This document shows, in pieces, positions 38,578 to 46,670 of a stretch of 64,000 nucleotides of DNA. How positions within the stretch are numbered: position 1 is the stretch's first letter; the number at the start of each line of letters is the position of its first letter. The stretch spans positions 4,898,001 to 4,962,000 of the forward strand of contig NZ_CP019082.1 of NCBI RefSeq assembly GCF_001956985.1. The letters run 5' to 3'. This DNA is from Paludisphaera borealis (GTDB lineage Bacteria > Planctomycetota > Planctomycetia > Isosphaerales > Isosphaeraceae). The notes beneath the pieces are model-generated. The model worked only from the letters and a program-made list of their open reading frames with translations. It was not told the origin of the DNA and did no database searches. A program made the translations under genes and the position numbers.

Positions 38578-38977
38578 CCCGCAAAACCTGATCGGGATTT
38601 GAGATCGTCGCTTCGGCGGCTTCGTGGTCGGCTCAAGATGGGTTTCGGGGTGATGGGCGGAATCGTTCGCCGGCCGTGGGACCGACTCACAGAGGCCGGC
38701 TACAAGATCTCTTGGGGATTCGCAAGAAGAAAAGTCGCCCGAGCGTTCGAGTCGGATTCGGATGTGGAGTGCGGCGGCTTGCCGCCGCATGAAGGTGTTA
38801 GGCGCGGGAGCAAGCTCCCGCACTCCAGAGGGAGAGACGGTTCGGTCGGACGCCACGCGTCCCTGGTGGTTCAGACGAGCCTTCTGTTCACCCCATAACC
38901 CCGAGCGGTTTGCTGCTCGACGATGGTTAGAGCCTCGTGGGGCGAGACGCGCCCGCCCGCACGAGGCTTTCTCGAAA
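38578..38977. other. Intergenic region with repeats
   Basis: No credible gene is visible. It separates the Gly/Tyr-rich gene from the oppositely directed DUF3500 gene and contains repeat A copy 2. Confidence 0.5.
38691..38828. repeat. Dispersed repeat A, copy 2
   Basis: It opens with the same 15-base AGAGGCCGGCTACAA as copy 1, then has hairpins at 38771-38788 (GCGGCGG arm) and 38805-38820 (CGGGAGC arm). The hairpin pair is bounded by GAGTGCGG and CCGCACTC. It is a rearranged copy of the element at 12-115. Confidence 0.65.
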
Positions 38978-40012
38978 TCAGGCGGGACGCGCGACGTTGA
39001 GCCAGGCGTGGACGTGGGGGGAGCCGCGGAAGTACCAGGAGAAGGCGGGGCCTTCGAGCTTCCAGATGTCCCAGACGCCGTCGTCGTCGATGTCGCCTTC
39101 CTTGAAGAAGGTGATCCGCAGTTTGTCGACGCCGCCGGCGGCTTCGAGGCAGTGGCGGACTTCCGCCGCGTCGACCTCGCGGAACATGCGGAGCATGGCG
39201 TCGACGAGCTTGGTCGTCATGGCCTTCTGCTGGCCGTCGAGGTCGGCGATCGCCAGGCCGGTGGGGGGGAGTTTCGCGCCCTTCAGGCTGATCGTCTTCT
39301 GGTCGTCATCCTCGGCGTCGTCGACCAGCGCCCGCGCCTTCTGCTTGTCGTCGAGCGTCTTGAAGATGTCGTTGGCTAGCTCGCCCTGGTGCCACCAGAC
39401 GTTCGCCGTGTGCTTGGCGTCTTCTTCGTCGCGACCGCCGGCGGCGTGGCCGTAGAAGATCGGCCCGCCGAACGCCGAGCCCGCCACGCTGTCGCCGTCG
39501 ACGCGCAAGGTGTCGTGCCGGCCGGTCAACACCCACTCGAACGGCTTGTCGGTCTCGGGCTCGCCGAAGACCGCGACGTGGTAAGCGTTGAAGCCGCCCG
39601 AGTCGTCCTTCATCTGCTTCATGAACCGTTCGTAGCCTTCTTCGCTGCAAAGGTTCTTCATGATCTCACGACAGAGCGCTTGCTGCTCCTTGTCGAGATC
39701 TTTGATCGTCGGCTTGACGATGCTCCAGTTGTTTTTGACCACGGTGCGGAGGTTGTGGTCGAACGGGAAGCAGATCGTCTCCCGCTGGGTCTTGTTGAGG
39801 GTCTTGTAGAACCGCGCGACGGCCGTCTCGGAGAGGTCCGAGGGGCTGGGCCGGTCCTTCGACGGCTTGGCGTCGGCCGCCCAGGCGGGCAGTCCGATCC
39901 AGGGGACCGACGCGCCCAGAACCCCGGCACCCAGGGTCCTCACGAAATCACGACGCGAGAAACCCTCGCAATCCGCCGGTGTTTCCGATTTGCGATCGTC
40001 GAACCGCGCCAT
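38978..40012 (-). CDS. Tat-exported DUF3500 protein
   Basis: This 344-residue protein has a twin-arginine signal (SRRDFVRTLGAGVLG). The body matches the DUF3500 family: KTLNKTQRETICFPFDH, FNAYHVAVFGEPETDKPFEW, TGRHDTLRVDGDSVAG and FYGHAAGG. It ends with SWYFRGSPHVHAWLNV. Function is unknown; export through Tat suggests a folded, possibly cofactor-containing protein. Confidence 0.85.
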   Translation of the reverse strand: MARFDDRKSETPADCEGFSRRDFVRTLGAGVLGASVPWIGLPAWAADAKPSKDRPSPSDLSETAVARFYKTLNKTQRETICFPFDHNLRTVVKNNWSIVKPTIKDLDKEQQALCREIMKNLCSEEGYERFMKQMKDDSGGFNAYHVAVFGEPETDKPFEWVLTGRHDTLRVDGDSVAGSAFGGPIFYGHAAGGRDEEDAKHTANVWWHQGELANDIFKTLDDKQKARALVDDAEDDDQKTISLKGAKLPPTGLAIADLDGQQKAMTTKLVDAMLRMFREVDAAEVRHCLEAAGGVDKLRITFFKEGDIDDDGVWDIWKLEGPAFSWYFRGSPHVHAWLNVARPA

Positions 40013-40165
40013 GATCTGGGCTCCTTTGGGAGAGAAGGGGACCGCCGCGCCACCGAAGCGGGCGACGACCAGGCACCGTCGGAGTGTTTCAACATCGGTT
40101 CAACCTAATCCCGCCGCTTCCCTCCGTCAACCACGTCACGAGCGGAATACCGCGCGTCGTCCCAC

Positions 40166-40210
40166 AAAAAAAGCCCGGCGCGATCTCGGGTCGGTCGAGA
40201 GCGCGTCGGG
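40166..40210 (-). terminator. Terminator after the surface-protein gene
   Basis: On the minus strand an imperfect long stem (CCCGACGCGCTCTCG against CGAGATCGCGCCGGG) is followed by seven T residues (40172-40166). It ends the gene at 40261-41064. Confidence 0.75.
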
Positions 40211-40260
40211 TTCAGGTAGGCGAAACGTTCGAGAGCGGAGGGCCGGGCGATCGTTGAATC

Positions 40261-41064
40261 TCAGTTCGTCTTGGGGCTGTACTGCGGCGTGATGCTCAAG
40301 GTCTGGGGCGTCTGCGCGGCGGTGGGCAGTTGGCTGATCGGCAGCATGCCCACGACGGTCCAGGTGACGTCGCTCGTGGCGGTGATCTCCATGCCGAGGT
40401 TCCGGAGCGTGCTGAGGAAGTCCGAGAAGTCGCCTTGCCCGTTGCCATGGATGTTCACGCCGACGTTCGATCCGTCGATCGGGATCGAGCCCGGGCCGGT
40501 CTCGATGGGTTGGTTGCTGTTCGTCAGGAAGTTCTGGTAGATGACGTTGAGCTCGCCACTGACGTTAGGCGGCAGGTTTTGCGCGGCGGTCCCGGCATTG
40601 TTCGTCTGGTTAGGTGGCGTCATGGGTGTAGTCGGCACGGGGGTTGGGGTTGGGGTTACGACGGGTATTGCCGGCGCACTGGTCGGAAAGCGAAGGGACG
40701 AGGCGGTCATCCAGGCGTGGTTCGGCGTCGCGGCACCCACGGACGAAGAATGAGCCTGCGCGGCGCGGCGGGCCTGCGCCTGGGCGAGCAGCGCGGCTCG
40801 CCCGGTCGGGAGACTGGCGGCCGAGTTGACGTTCGATGTTTCGCCGAGAGAGACGGCGGTGGGGCCTTGAAACGTCGTACCGGACCGGGCGATGCGGAGC
40901 GTCTGTTGCATTCCCTGAAAGTGAAACGCCCGGGCCCCCGGATTTTGAGCTTGGGCGAGCGCCGCTTGCCAGGCGCTTGAGATTCCCACGGCCGGAGCCT
41001 CGCGGGATTCGAGACTCTCCAGCTGAAAGTTCGGCTTTCGGTTTGTGCGGGTTCGAGTCGTCAT
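40261..41064 (-). CDS. Probable surface protein with planctomycete N-terminal motif
   Basis: This 267-residue protein starts with an Arg-rich stretch and FQLESLESREAPAV, the 'LESRE' motif found at the start of many planctomycete exported proteins. The rest is Ala/Gln/Thr/Pro-rich with NVSGELNVIYQNFLTNSNQP. GGGAGG lies nine bases before the chosen ATG; the upstream ATG at 41073 leaves no room for it. The role is unknown. Confidence 0.65.
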   Translation of the reverse strand: MTTRTRTNRKPNFQLESLESREAPAVGISSAWQAALAQAQNPGARAFHFQGMQQTLRIARSGTTFQGPTAVSLGETSNVNSAASLPTGRAALLAQAQARRAAQAHSSSVGAATPNHAWMTASSLRFPTSAPAIPVVTPTPTPVPTTPMTPPNQTNNAGTAAQNLPPNVSGELNVIYQNFLTNSNQPIETGPGSIPIDGSNVGVNIHGNGQGDFSDFLSTLRNLGMEITATSDVTWTVVGMLPISQLPTAAQTPQTLSITPQYSPKTN

Positions 41065-41305
41065 CGGAGTCATCCTCCCTGTTTTCAAGCGACAGGGCAA
41101 AGGAGTAGGCGCGAAGTCGTTACTCGATGCTGGCTTCGCGTGGATTTCCTGATATCGTGTCCTGACTCGGAAAGCAAGACTGCGAAAAACATGCCGAAAC
41201 GTCAGTTGTTGATGCGACTGCCGGCCGTTTCGACTGCCGGAAGCCGCGAGACGACCTCTCCCGCCGCCCGACGGGCCGCGAATTCAATATGCGAGGATCT
41301 GCGAG

Positions 41306-42475
41306 ATGAGAACATTTGTGCTGACGGATGTGTCTCACGATGCCTGGGTCGAGTCGTTCGCGATCGAAGGCGAGGCGCTCGGGTCGCCGGCGTTTCGGGG
41401 CTGCTCGGTCGCCAAGCGGAGGCTCCACGGCGGCCGGCGCGAGGGCGTCGACTTGATCGAGATCGACAACGGCGCGCTTGCGTTCTCGATCATCCCGACC
41501 CGCGGGATGAACATCTGGAAGGCGTCGTGCGGCGGCGACCGGATCGGCTGGGATTCTCCCACCGCCGACGGTCCCGTCAATCCGGCTTATGTGAACCTGT
41601 TGGATCTGGGCGGAATCGGCTGGCTGGCGGGTTTCGACGAGCTGCTGGCGCGTTGCGGTCTGATGAGCAACGGCGCGCCGCACCGCGACGGCGATACGAT
41701 CGTTCCCTTGCACGGCCGGATCGCCAACATCCCGGCGTCGTACGTCGCGATCCACATCGACGACAAGCCGCCGCACGAGATTGTGGTCGAGGGCCGCGTC
41801 GACGAGTCGTTCCTGTTCGGGGCGGGGGTGCGGATGACGACCCGGATCTCGACGGTGCCGGGCTCGAAGCGGCTGACGGTCCGCGACGAATTCGAGAACC
41901 TGAAGGATCAGCCGGTGGAGATGCAGATCCTTTACCACTGGAACTTCGGCCCGCCGTACCTGGAAGAAGGCTCGCGGTTCGTCGCCCCGGTCAAGACGCT
42001 GATCCCGCGCGATCCGCGCGCCGTCGAGGGGCTGGCCGCGTACGACGTCTACGGGCCGCCCGAGCCGGGCTTCGCCGAGCAGGCGTATTTCTTCGAACTG
42101 CTCGCTGACGGCGACGCCGGCAAGACGGTGGCGATGCTCCGCAACCAGGGCGGCGACAAGGGGGTGGCGCTTCGCTATCCGCTCGCCCAGCTCCCGTGCT
42201 TCACGCTCTGGAAGAACACGGCGGGCGCTCGCGACGGCTACGTCACCGGCCTGGAGCCGGCCGCCAACTACCCCAATCCGCGACCGTTCGAGAAGGCCAG
42301 GGGGCGCGTCTTGACCCTGCCGGTCAACGGTCGCCACGTCGCCGAGACGGTCCTCGAAGCCCTTGACGACCGCAGCGCCGTGGCCAAGGTCGAGGCCGAG
42401 ATCGGTCGGCTGCAAGCGCACGCCGCGCCTGTCGTCCACTTATCGCCCAGAGAGCCGTTCGCGGCCGAGGGCTGA
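41306..42475 (+). CDS. DUF4432 (aldose-1-epimerase-like) protein
   Basis: This 389-residue protein has the galactose-mutarotase-like fold of DUF4432: FSIIPTRGMNIWKASCGGD, VNLLDLGGIGWLAGFDEL, HGRIANIPASYV, FHWNFGPPYLEEGS-type pattern and LEPAANYPNPRPFEKARGR. It probably acts on sugars. A hydrolase follows 32 bases later in the same direction. Confidence 0.86.
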   Translation: MRTFVLTDVSHDAWVESFAIEGEALGSPAFRGCSVAKRRLHGGRREGVDLIEIDNGALAFSIIPTRGMNIWKASCGGDRIGWDSPTADGPVNPAYVNLLDLGGIGWLAGFDELLARCGLMSNGAPHRDGDTIVPLHGRIANIPASYVAIHIDDKPPHEIVVEGRVDESFLFGAGVRMTTRISTVPGSKRLTVRDEFENLKDQPVEMQILYHWNFGPPYLEEGSRFVAPVKTLIPRDPRAVEGLAAYDVYGPPEPGFAEQAYFFELLADGDAGKTVAMLRNQGGDKGVALRYPLAQLPCFTLWKNTAGARDGYVTGLEPAANYPNPRPFEKARGRVLTLPVNGRHVAETVLEALDDRSAVAKVEAEIGRLQAHAAPVVHLSPREPFAAEG

Positions 42476-42507
42476 GGCCGAAGTCGGATTTTATGGGGAT
42501 CGCCGCC

Positions 42508-43389
42508 ATGTCCACGATGTTCACGATGCGGACCGGCCGGCTTCTGGAGGTTTGCGAGTACGGCGATCCGGGGGGGCGGCCGATCTTCTTCTTTCACGGG
42601 CTGATCGGATCACATTATCAGGCGTCGTACGTGGCCGATCAGGCCAAGGCGCGGGGGCTGCGGATCATCGCGCCCAATCGGCCGGGGGTCGGCGAGTCGG
42701 AGTTCGTCGAGCGCGCGAGCGTTCTGGACGCCGTCGACGACGTGGAGGACGTGGCCGAGGCCCTGCGGATCGACGATTTCAGCGTGATCGGGATCTCGGG
42801 AGGCGCGCCGTACGCCCTGGCGGTCTTGCATCGGCTCGCCGGACGAATCCGCACGATCACGGTGCTCAGCGGAATGGGGCCGGCGCGGCTGCGCGGGGCG
42901 TTACAAGGGATGGAACGTCGCCGTCGGCTGTTTTTCGAGCTGGGTTCGCGGTCGCCGAAGCTCGCGCGCCAGGCGTTCGAGCAGGCTGGCGTGCGCTACC
43001 GGGCCGATCCGCCGCGATTCCTCAAGTCGCTCGTCCGCACGTGGTCGGCCGCCGATCGCCGGCTGTTCGAGCGTGAAGACGTGTTCAATCTGTTTCTTAA
43101 AGACCTGGACCAAGTCTTCGACTCGTCCGCCGCCGCGGCGGGTCTGGCGCAAGAGTTGAAGTTCTATCGCAAGTACGGCTTCGCGATCGAGAACCTGCCG
43201 GCCGACAAGCGGGTGACGCTCTGGCAGGGGCTCGACGACAACATCACGCCCCCCACCATGGCCTGGCGGCTGGCCCAGGTCCTGCCGAACCGTGAGGCCC
43301 ACCTGGTCCCTGGCGGCCACTTCGTGGCGATCGAGATCGCCGATCAGGTGATCGACCGGCTTGTTCGGCAACTCGACGGGCATGATTGA
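42508..43389 (+). CDS. Alpha/beta hydrolase
   Basis: This 293-residue protein has the fold signatures FFFHGLIGSHYQ (oxyanion region), IAPNRPGVGESEF, IGISGGAPYALAVLHRL (nucleophile Ser), and GLDDNITPP and GGHFVAIE for the remaining triad residues. The start is either 42508 or the in-frame 42493. It probably shares a transcript with the DUF4432 gene. The substrate is unknown. Confidence 0.82.
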   Translation: MSTMFTMRTGRLLEVCEYGDPGGRPIFFFHGLIGSHYQASYVADQAKARGLRIIAPNRPGVGESEFVERASVLDAVDDVEDVAEALRIDDFSVIGISGGAPYALAVLHRLAGRIRTITVLSGMGPARLRGALQGMERRRRLFFELGSRSPKLARQAFEQAGVRYRADPPRFLKSLVRTWSAADRRLFEREDVFNLFLKDLDQVFDSSAAAAGLAQELKFYRKYGFAIENLPADKRVTLWQGLDDNITPPTMAWRLAQVLPNREAHLVPGGHFVAIEIADQVIDRLVRQLDGHD

Positions 43390-43429
43390 CGATGAAACAT
43401 TGAGGGGTCACGCGGGCGACCACCGAATA

Positions 43430-43517
43430 CAAGCCCGAAGCGCAAGCGAGTGCATGGTTTTGCGTTTGTTCATTCGGCAACCCTACCGGGAATGCACTCG
43501 CTGGCGCTTCGGGCTTG
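43430..43517. repeat. Dispersed repeat B, inverted repeat
   Basis: Arms at 43430-43455 and 43492-43517 are 26 bp each with one mismatch and a 36-base spacer. One arm also matches 291-316 exactly. It lies between convergent genes and could serve as a terminator. Confidence 0.7.
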
Positions 43518-43539
43518 TGTTTCGCTCGCTGAGCGGCTT

Positions 43540-45708
43540 TCAATCCTCGGCCGGCCGCAACAGGCGCAGGGCGTTGGCAACGACGACCAAGGTGGCGCCG
43601 ACGTCGGCGGCGACGGCCATCCAGAGGTTGGCGAGACCGAACAGGGCGAGGATCAAGACGGCGAGCTTCGAGCCGACGGCCAGCGCGATGTTCTGGTGGA
43701 TCATCCGGAGCGTGGCGCGGCTGTGGCGGATCAGCCAGGGGAGCCGGCGGAGGTCGTCGGCCATGAGGACGACGTCGGCCGTCTCGAGCGCCGCGCCGCT
43801 GGAGACGCCCCCCAGGGCGATGCTCACGCGGGCGGCGGCCAGGGCGGGGGCGTCGTTGACGCCGTCGCCGACCATGCCGGTCGGCCCGTGCAGCGATGAA
43901 TACTCGTCGATGGCGCTCACCTTGTCGGCGGGCAGCAGCTCGGAACGCTGTTCGCCGACCCCCAACTCGCTGGCGACGGCCGCCGCCGTGCGCCGGTTGT
44001 CGCCGGTCAGCATGATCGTCCGCAGGCCCAGCTTGTGCAGCTCGGCGAGCACGGCCGCCGCCTCGGGGCGCGGCTGGTCGGCGAGTCGAATCCAGCCGAG
44101 CGGACCGCTCGTCGCCGTGAGCGCGACCGATGTGCCGACGGCGGTTTCGGCCTTGTCCAACTCGTCGTGGAACTCGGGACGGCAGAGGCCGGCCTCGTCG
44201 ATGTAGCGGTGGCTCCCCAGGTGGTACTCGATCGTGTCGACCCGGCCGAGCGCTCCCTTGCCGGGGATCGCCGTGTAGTCGTCGGCGGCGGGGACGTCGA
44301 TCCGCAGCTCGCGCGCGTGCCGGGCGATCGCCTTGCCGAGCACGTGGCCGCCTCGATCGCCGAGCGCCGCGGCGATCCGCAGGACCTTCGCTTGATCGTC
44401 GTGGCCCGGCGCGCAGACCACCTCGACGACGTCGGGCTGGCCGAGCGTCAGCGTTCCGGTCTTGTCGAAGGCGATCGCCCGCAGCCGGCCGACTTCTTCG
44501 AGGAATTCGCCCCCCTTGATCAGGACTCCGCGACGGGCGGCCGAGGCCAGGCCGCTGACCACGGCGACCGGCGTGGCGATCACCAGGGCGCACGGGCAGG
44601 CGATCACCAGCATCACGAGCCCGCGACCGAACCATTCGCGGCCCAGCTCCCAGGTCACGGCCGAGCCGCCGACCGTCGCCCAGGCGTAAAGCAGGGGGAC
44701 GACCATCACCAGCAAGGCGACGGCCACGACGATCGGCGTGTAGACGAGCGCGAATTGCGAGATCCGCCGCTCGACGGGCGCGCGGCCGGCCTGCGCGGCG
44801 CGGACTTGCTCGACGATCCGCGAGATCAGGGCGTCGCCGACCGGGCCCGAGGCTTCGACTTCGAGCGTGCCGTCGCCGTTGACGGTCCCCGCGAAGACCG
44901 TATCGCCGGGACCTCGGTCGACGGGGACCGACTCGCCGGTGATCGCCTTCTGATCGACGCTCGACCGCCCCTTGAGCACCGAGCCGTCGATGGGCACCTT
45001 GTCGCCGGACCGGATCAAGATGCGGTCGCCGGCGACCACCTGATCGGCCGGGATCGTCGCGACCTGGCCGTCGAGGCCGATCCGCTCGGCGGTGTCAGGG
45101 GCGACTTCCAGCAGCTTGCGGATCGCGCGGCGGGCGCGGGCCACGCTGAGAGCTTCGAGTGATTCGGAGACGCCGTAAAGGAACGCGACGGTCGCCGCCT
45201 CGTCCCACTCGCCGAGGGCCATGGCGCCGAGGATCGCCAGGCCCATCAGGACGTCGACGTCGAGCCGCAGCCGCCGCAGGCTGCGCGCGGCCCGGGGGAA
45301 CAACCAGACGCCCCCCGCGACCACCGCCAGGGCCATGCAAGTCATCGCGGCTCGATGAGAGCCGAGCCAGCCGAGGAGAATCCCGGCCGCGAGCGCGACT
45401 CCCGAGACGACGGTCGTGAACGTCCGGCCGTGATGCGACCACCACGAGGCGGCGGTTTCCGCACCGGGCTCGACGTCGCCGACGAGGGTCGTCTCCAGGC
45501 CGCTGTTCTTCGTGATCCGCTCGGCGAGGCGGCGGGGATCGACCTGGCCGTCCTGGTAATCGACGGTCATCATGCCGTTGATCAGGTCGAACCCCAGGTT
45601 TTCGACGCCCGGCGCATCCTTCACCGCGGCGCGGAGCAACTCGACTTCATGGGCGCAATCGAGGCCGCGGACGTGGAACGTACAACGAGAACCGCTTGCC
45701 ATTTCCAC
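43540..45708 (-). CDS. Heavy-metal P1B-type ATPase (Zn/Cd/Pb type)
   Basis: This 722-residue transporter has an N-terminal metal-binding-like domain (GLDCAHEVELL, Cys 18; the second Cys of the usual CxxC is absent), ITGES, CPC at 371-373, DKTGTLTLG with Asp 415, GDGVNDAPALAAA, and a C-terminal ADVGATLVVVANALRLLR like the ZntA/CadA group. It would export zinc or cadmium. The degenerate first domain is odd. Confidence 0.9.
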   Translation of the reverse strand: MEMASGSRCTFHVRGLDCAHEVELLRAAVKDAPGVENLGFDLINGMMTVDYQDGQVDPRRLAERITKNSGLETTLVGDVEPGAETAASWWSHHGRTFTTVVSGVALAAGILLGWLGSHRAAMTCMALAVVAGGVWLFPRAARSLRRLRLDVDVLMGLAILGAMALGEWDEAATVAFLYGVSESLEALSVARARRAIRKLLEVAPDTAERIGLDGQVATIPADQVVAGDRILIRSGDKVPIDGSVLKGRSSVDQKAITGESVPVDRGPGDTVFAGTVNGDGTLEVEASGPVGDALISRIVEQVRAAQAGRAPVERRISQFALVYTPIVVAVALLVMVVPLLYAWATVGGSAVTWELGREWFGRGLVMLVIACPCALVIATPVAVVSGLASAARRGVLIKGGEFLEEVGRLRAIAFDKTGTLTLGQPDVVEVVCAPGHDDQAKVLRIAAALGDRGGHVLGKAIARHARELRIDVPAADDYTAIPGKGALGRVDTIEYHLGSHRYIDEAGLCRPEFHDELDKAETAVGTSVALTATSGPLGWIRLADQPRPEAAAVLAELHKLGLRTIMLTGDNRRTAAAVASELGVGEQRSELLPADKVSAIDEYSSLHGPTGMVGDGVNDAPALAAARVSIALGGVSSGAALETADVVLMADDLRRLPWLIRHSRATLRMIHQNIALAVGSKLAVLILALFGLANLWMAVAADVGATLVVVANALRLLRPAED

Positions 45709-45938
45709 CTCGTCCGACAGTGCGAAGGTTACGACCTCTCGACGTTGCGAGGTCCGTTGCCGTCGTAAACGCCTTGACGCCCCCGATCCGGTCGGGCACA
45801 GTTTTCTTACTTGAGTGGGTATAGTCGATTATAGGTTCAGCGGGCGTCGTCGGGAACGGCGGCGGACCGATTCCCATCCCATCATGTCGACGGGCGTTCG
45901 AGCGTGGCTCGACATTTCTGACGAGGGAAGGTTCGAGC

Positions 45939-46649
45939 ATGGATCCGGAATCGGATTGTCTGGTCCGGTACGGACTGATGGGGCACGTGGGCTGGTTCGC
46001 CCTCGACGCCGGCCTCGGGTCGCGGTTCGAGCGCGGGCAGGCCGTCGTGATCCGCACCAGCCGGGGGATGGAGCTGGGCGAAGTCCTGGTCGTGCCGGGA
46101 GCGTCGGCAGACCCGACCCGTCGTCGCGCCGCCGAGGATTCGATCGGGACGTTTCGGGTGCTTCGCTCCGCCGACGCCGACGATCTCGCGCTCGGCCGCG
46201 AGGTCGAGCGGCTTCGCGAAGCGCGGTTCGACGCCTGTCGACGGATCGTGTCGGATGCCGGCTGGCCTCTGGAGCTGATCGACGTCGAGCCGTTGCTCGA
46301 CTTGACGACGGTTCTCCACTACTTCTATTTCGGCGGCGACGAGCTTGACCTGGGTCCGGTGCGCGCGCGGTTTCGCGCCTCGTGCGACTTCGACGTGAAC
46401 TTTGAAGATCTGCGAGCCGAACCGGCGAAGGCGGACGAACCGCCCCCCGTCGCGGCAGCCGCGGCTCGCAAAGGGGGCTGCGGCGATTGCGACTGCGGGG
46501 CCGGCGGCTGTTCCACCGCCTCGAAGCCGCCGCGCGAGGCCGTCGCCGCCGCGACCGATTGCGCCGAGACCCCGCATTCGGGCTGTTCCAGTTGCGGCGT
46601 GGCCGCGCTCTTGAAAGACCGTCGCCGCGCGCCGACCGCGGCGTCGTAG
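45939..46649 (+). CDS. PSP1-domain protein with Cys-rich tail
   Basis: This 236-residue protein resembles the PSP1/RicT (YaaT) family: RTSRGMELGEVLVVPGA, the central helix with ARFDACRRIVSDAGW, and LTTVLHYFYFGGDELDLGPV. The C-terminus (181-219) holds CGDCDCGAGGC and CSSC, i.e. seven Cys that could bind a metal or iron-sulphur cluster. In Bacillus, RicT works in an iron-sulphur complex controlling RNA processing; here the partners are unknown. Confidence 0.75.
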   Translation: MDPESDCLVRYGLMGHVGWFALDAGLGSRFERGQAVVIRTSRGMELGEVLVVPGASADPTRRRAAEDSIGTFRVLRSADADDLALGREVERLREARFDACRRIVSDAGWPLELIDVEPLLDLTTVLHYFYFGGDELDLGPVRARFRASCDFDVNFEDLRAEPAKADEPPPVAAAAARKGGCGDCDCGAGGCSTASKPPREAVAAATDCAETPHSGCSSCGVAALLKDRRRAPTAAS

Positions 46650-46670
46650 CCGGGAGCCGTTCGGCCTTTT

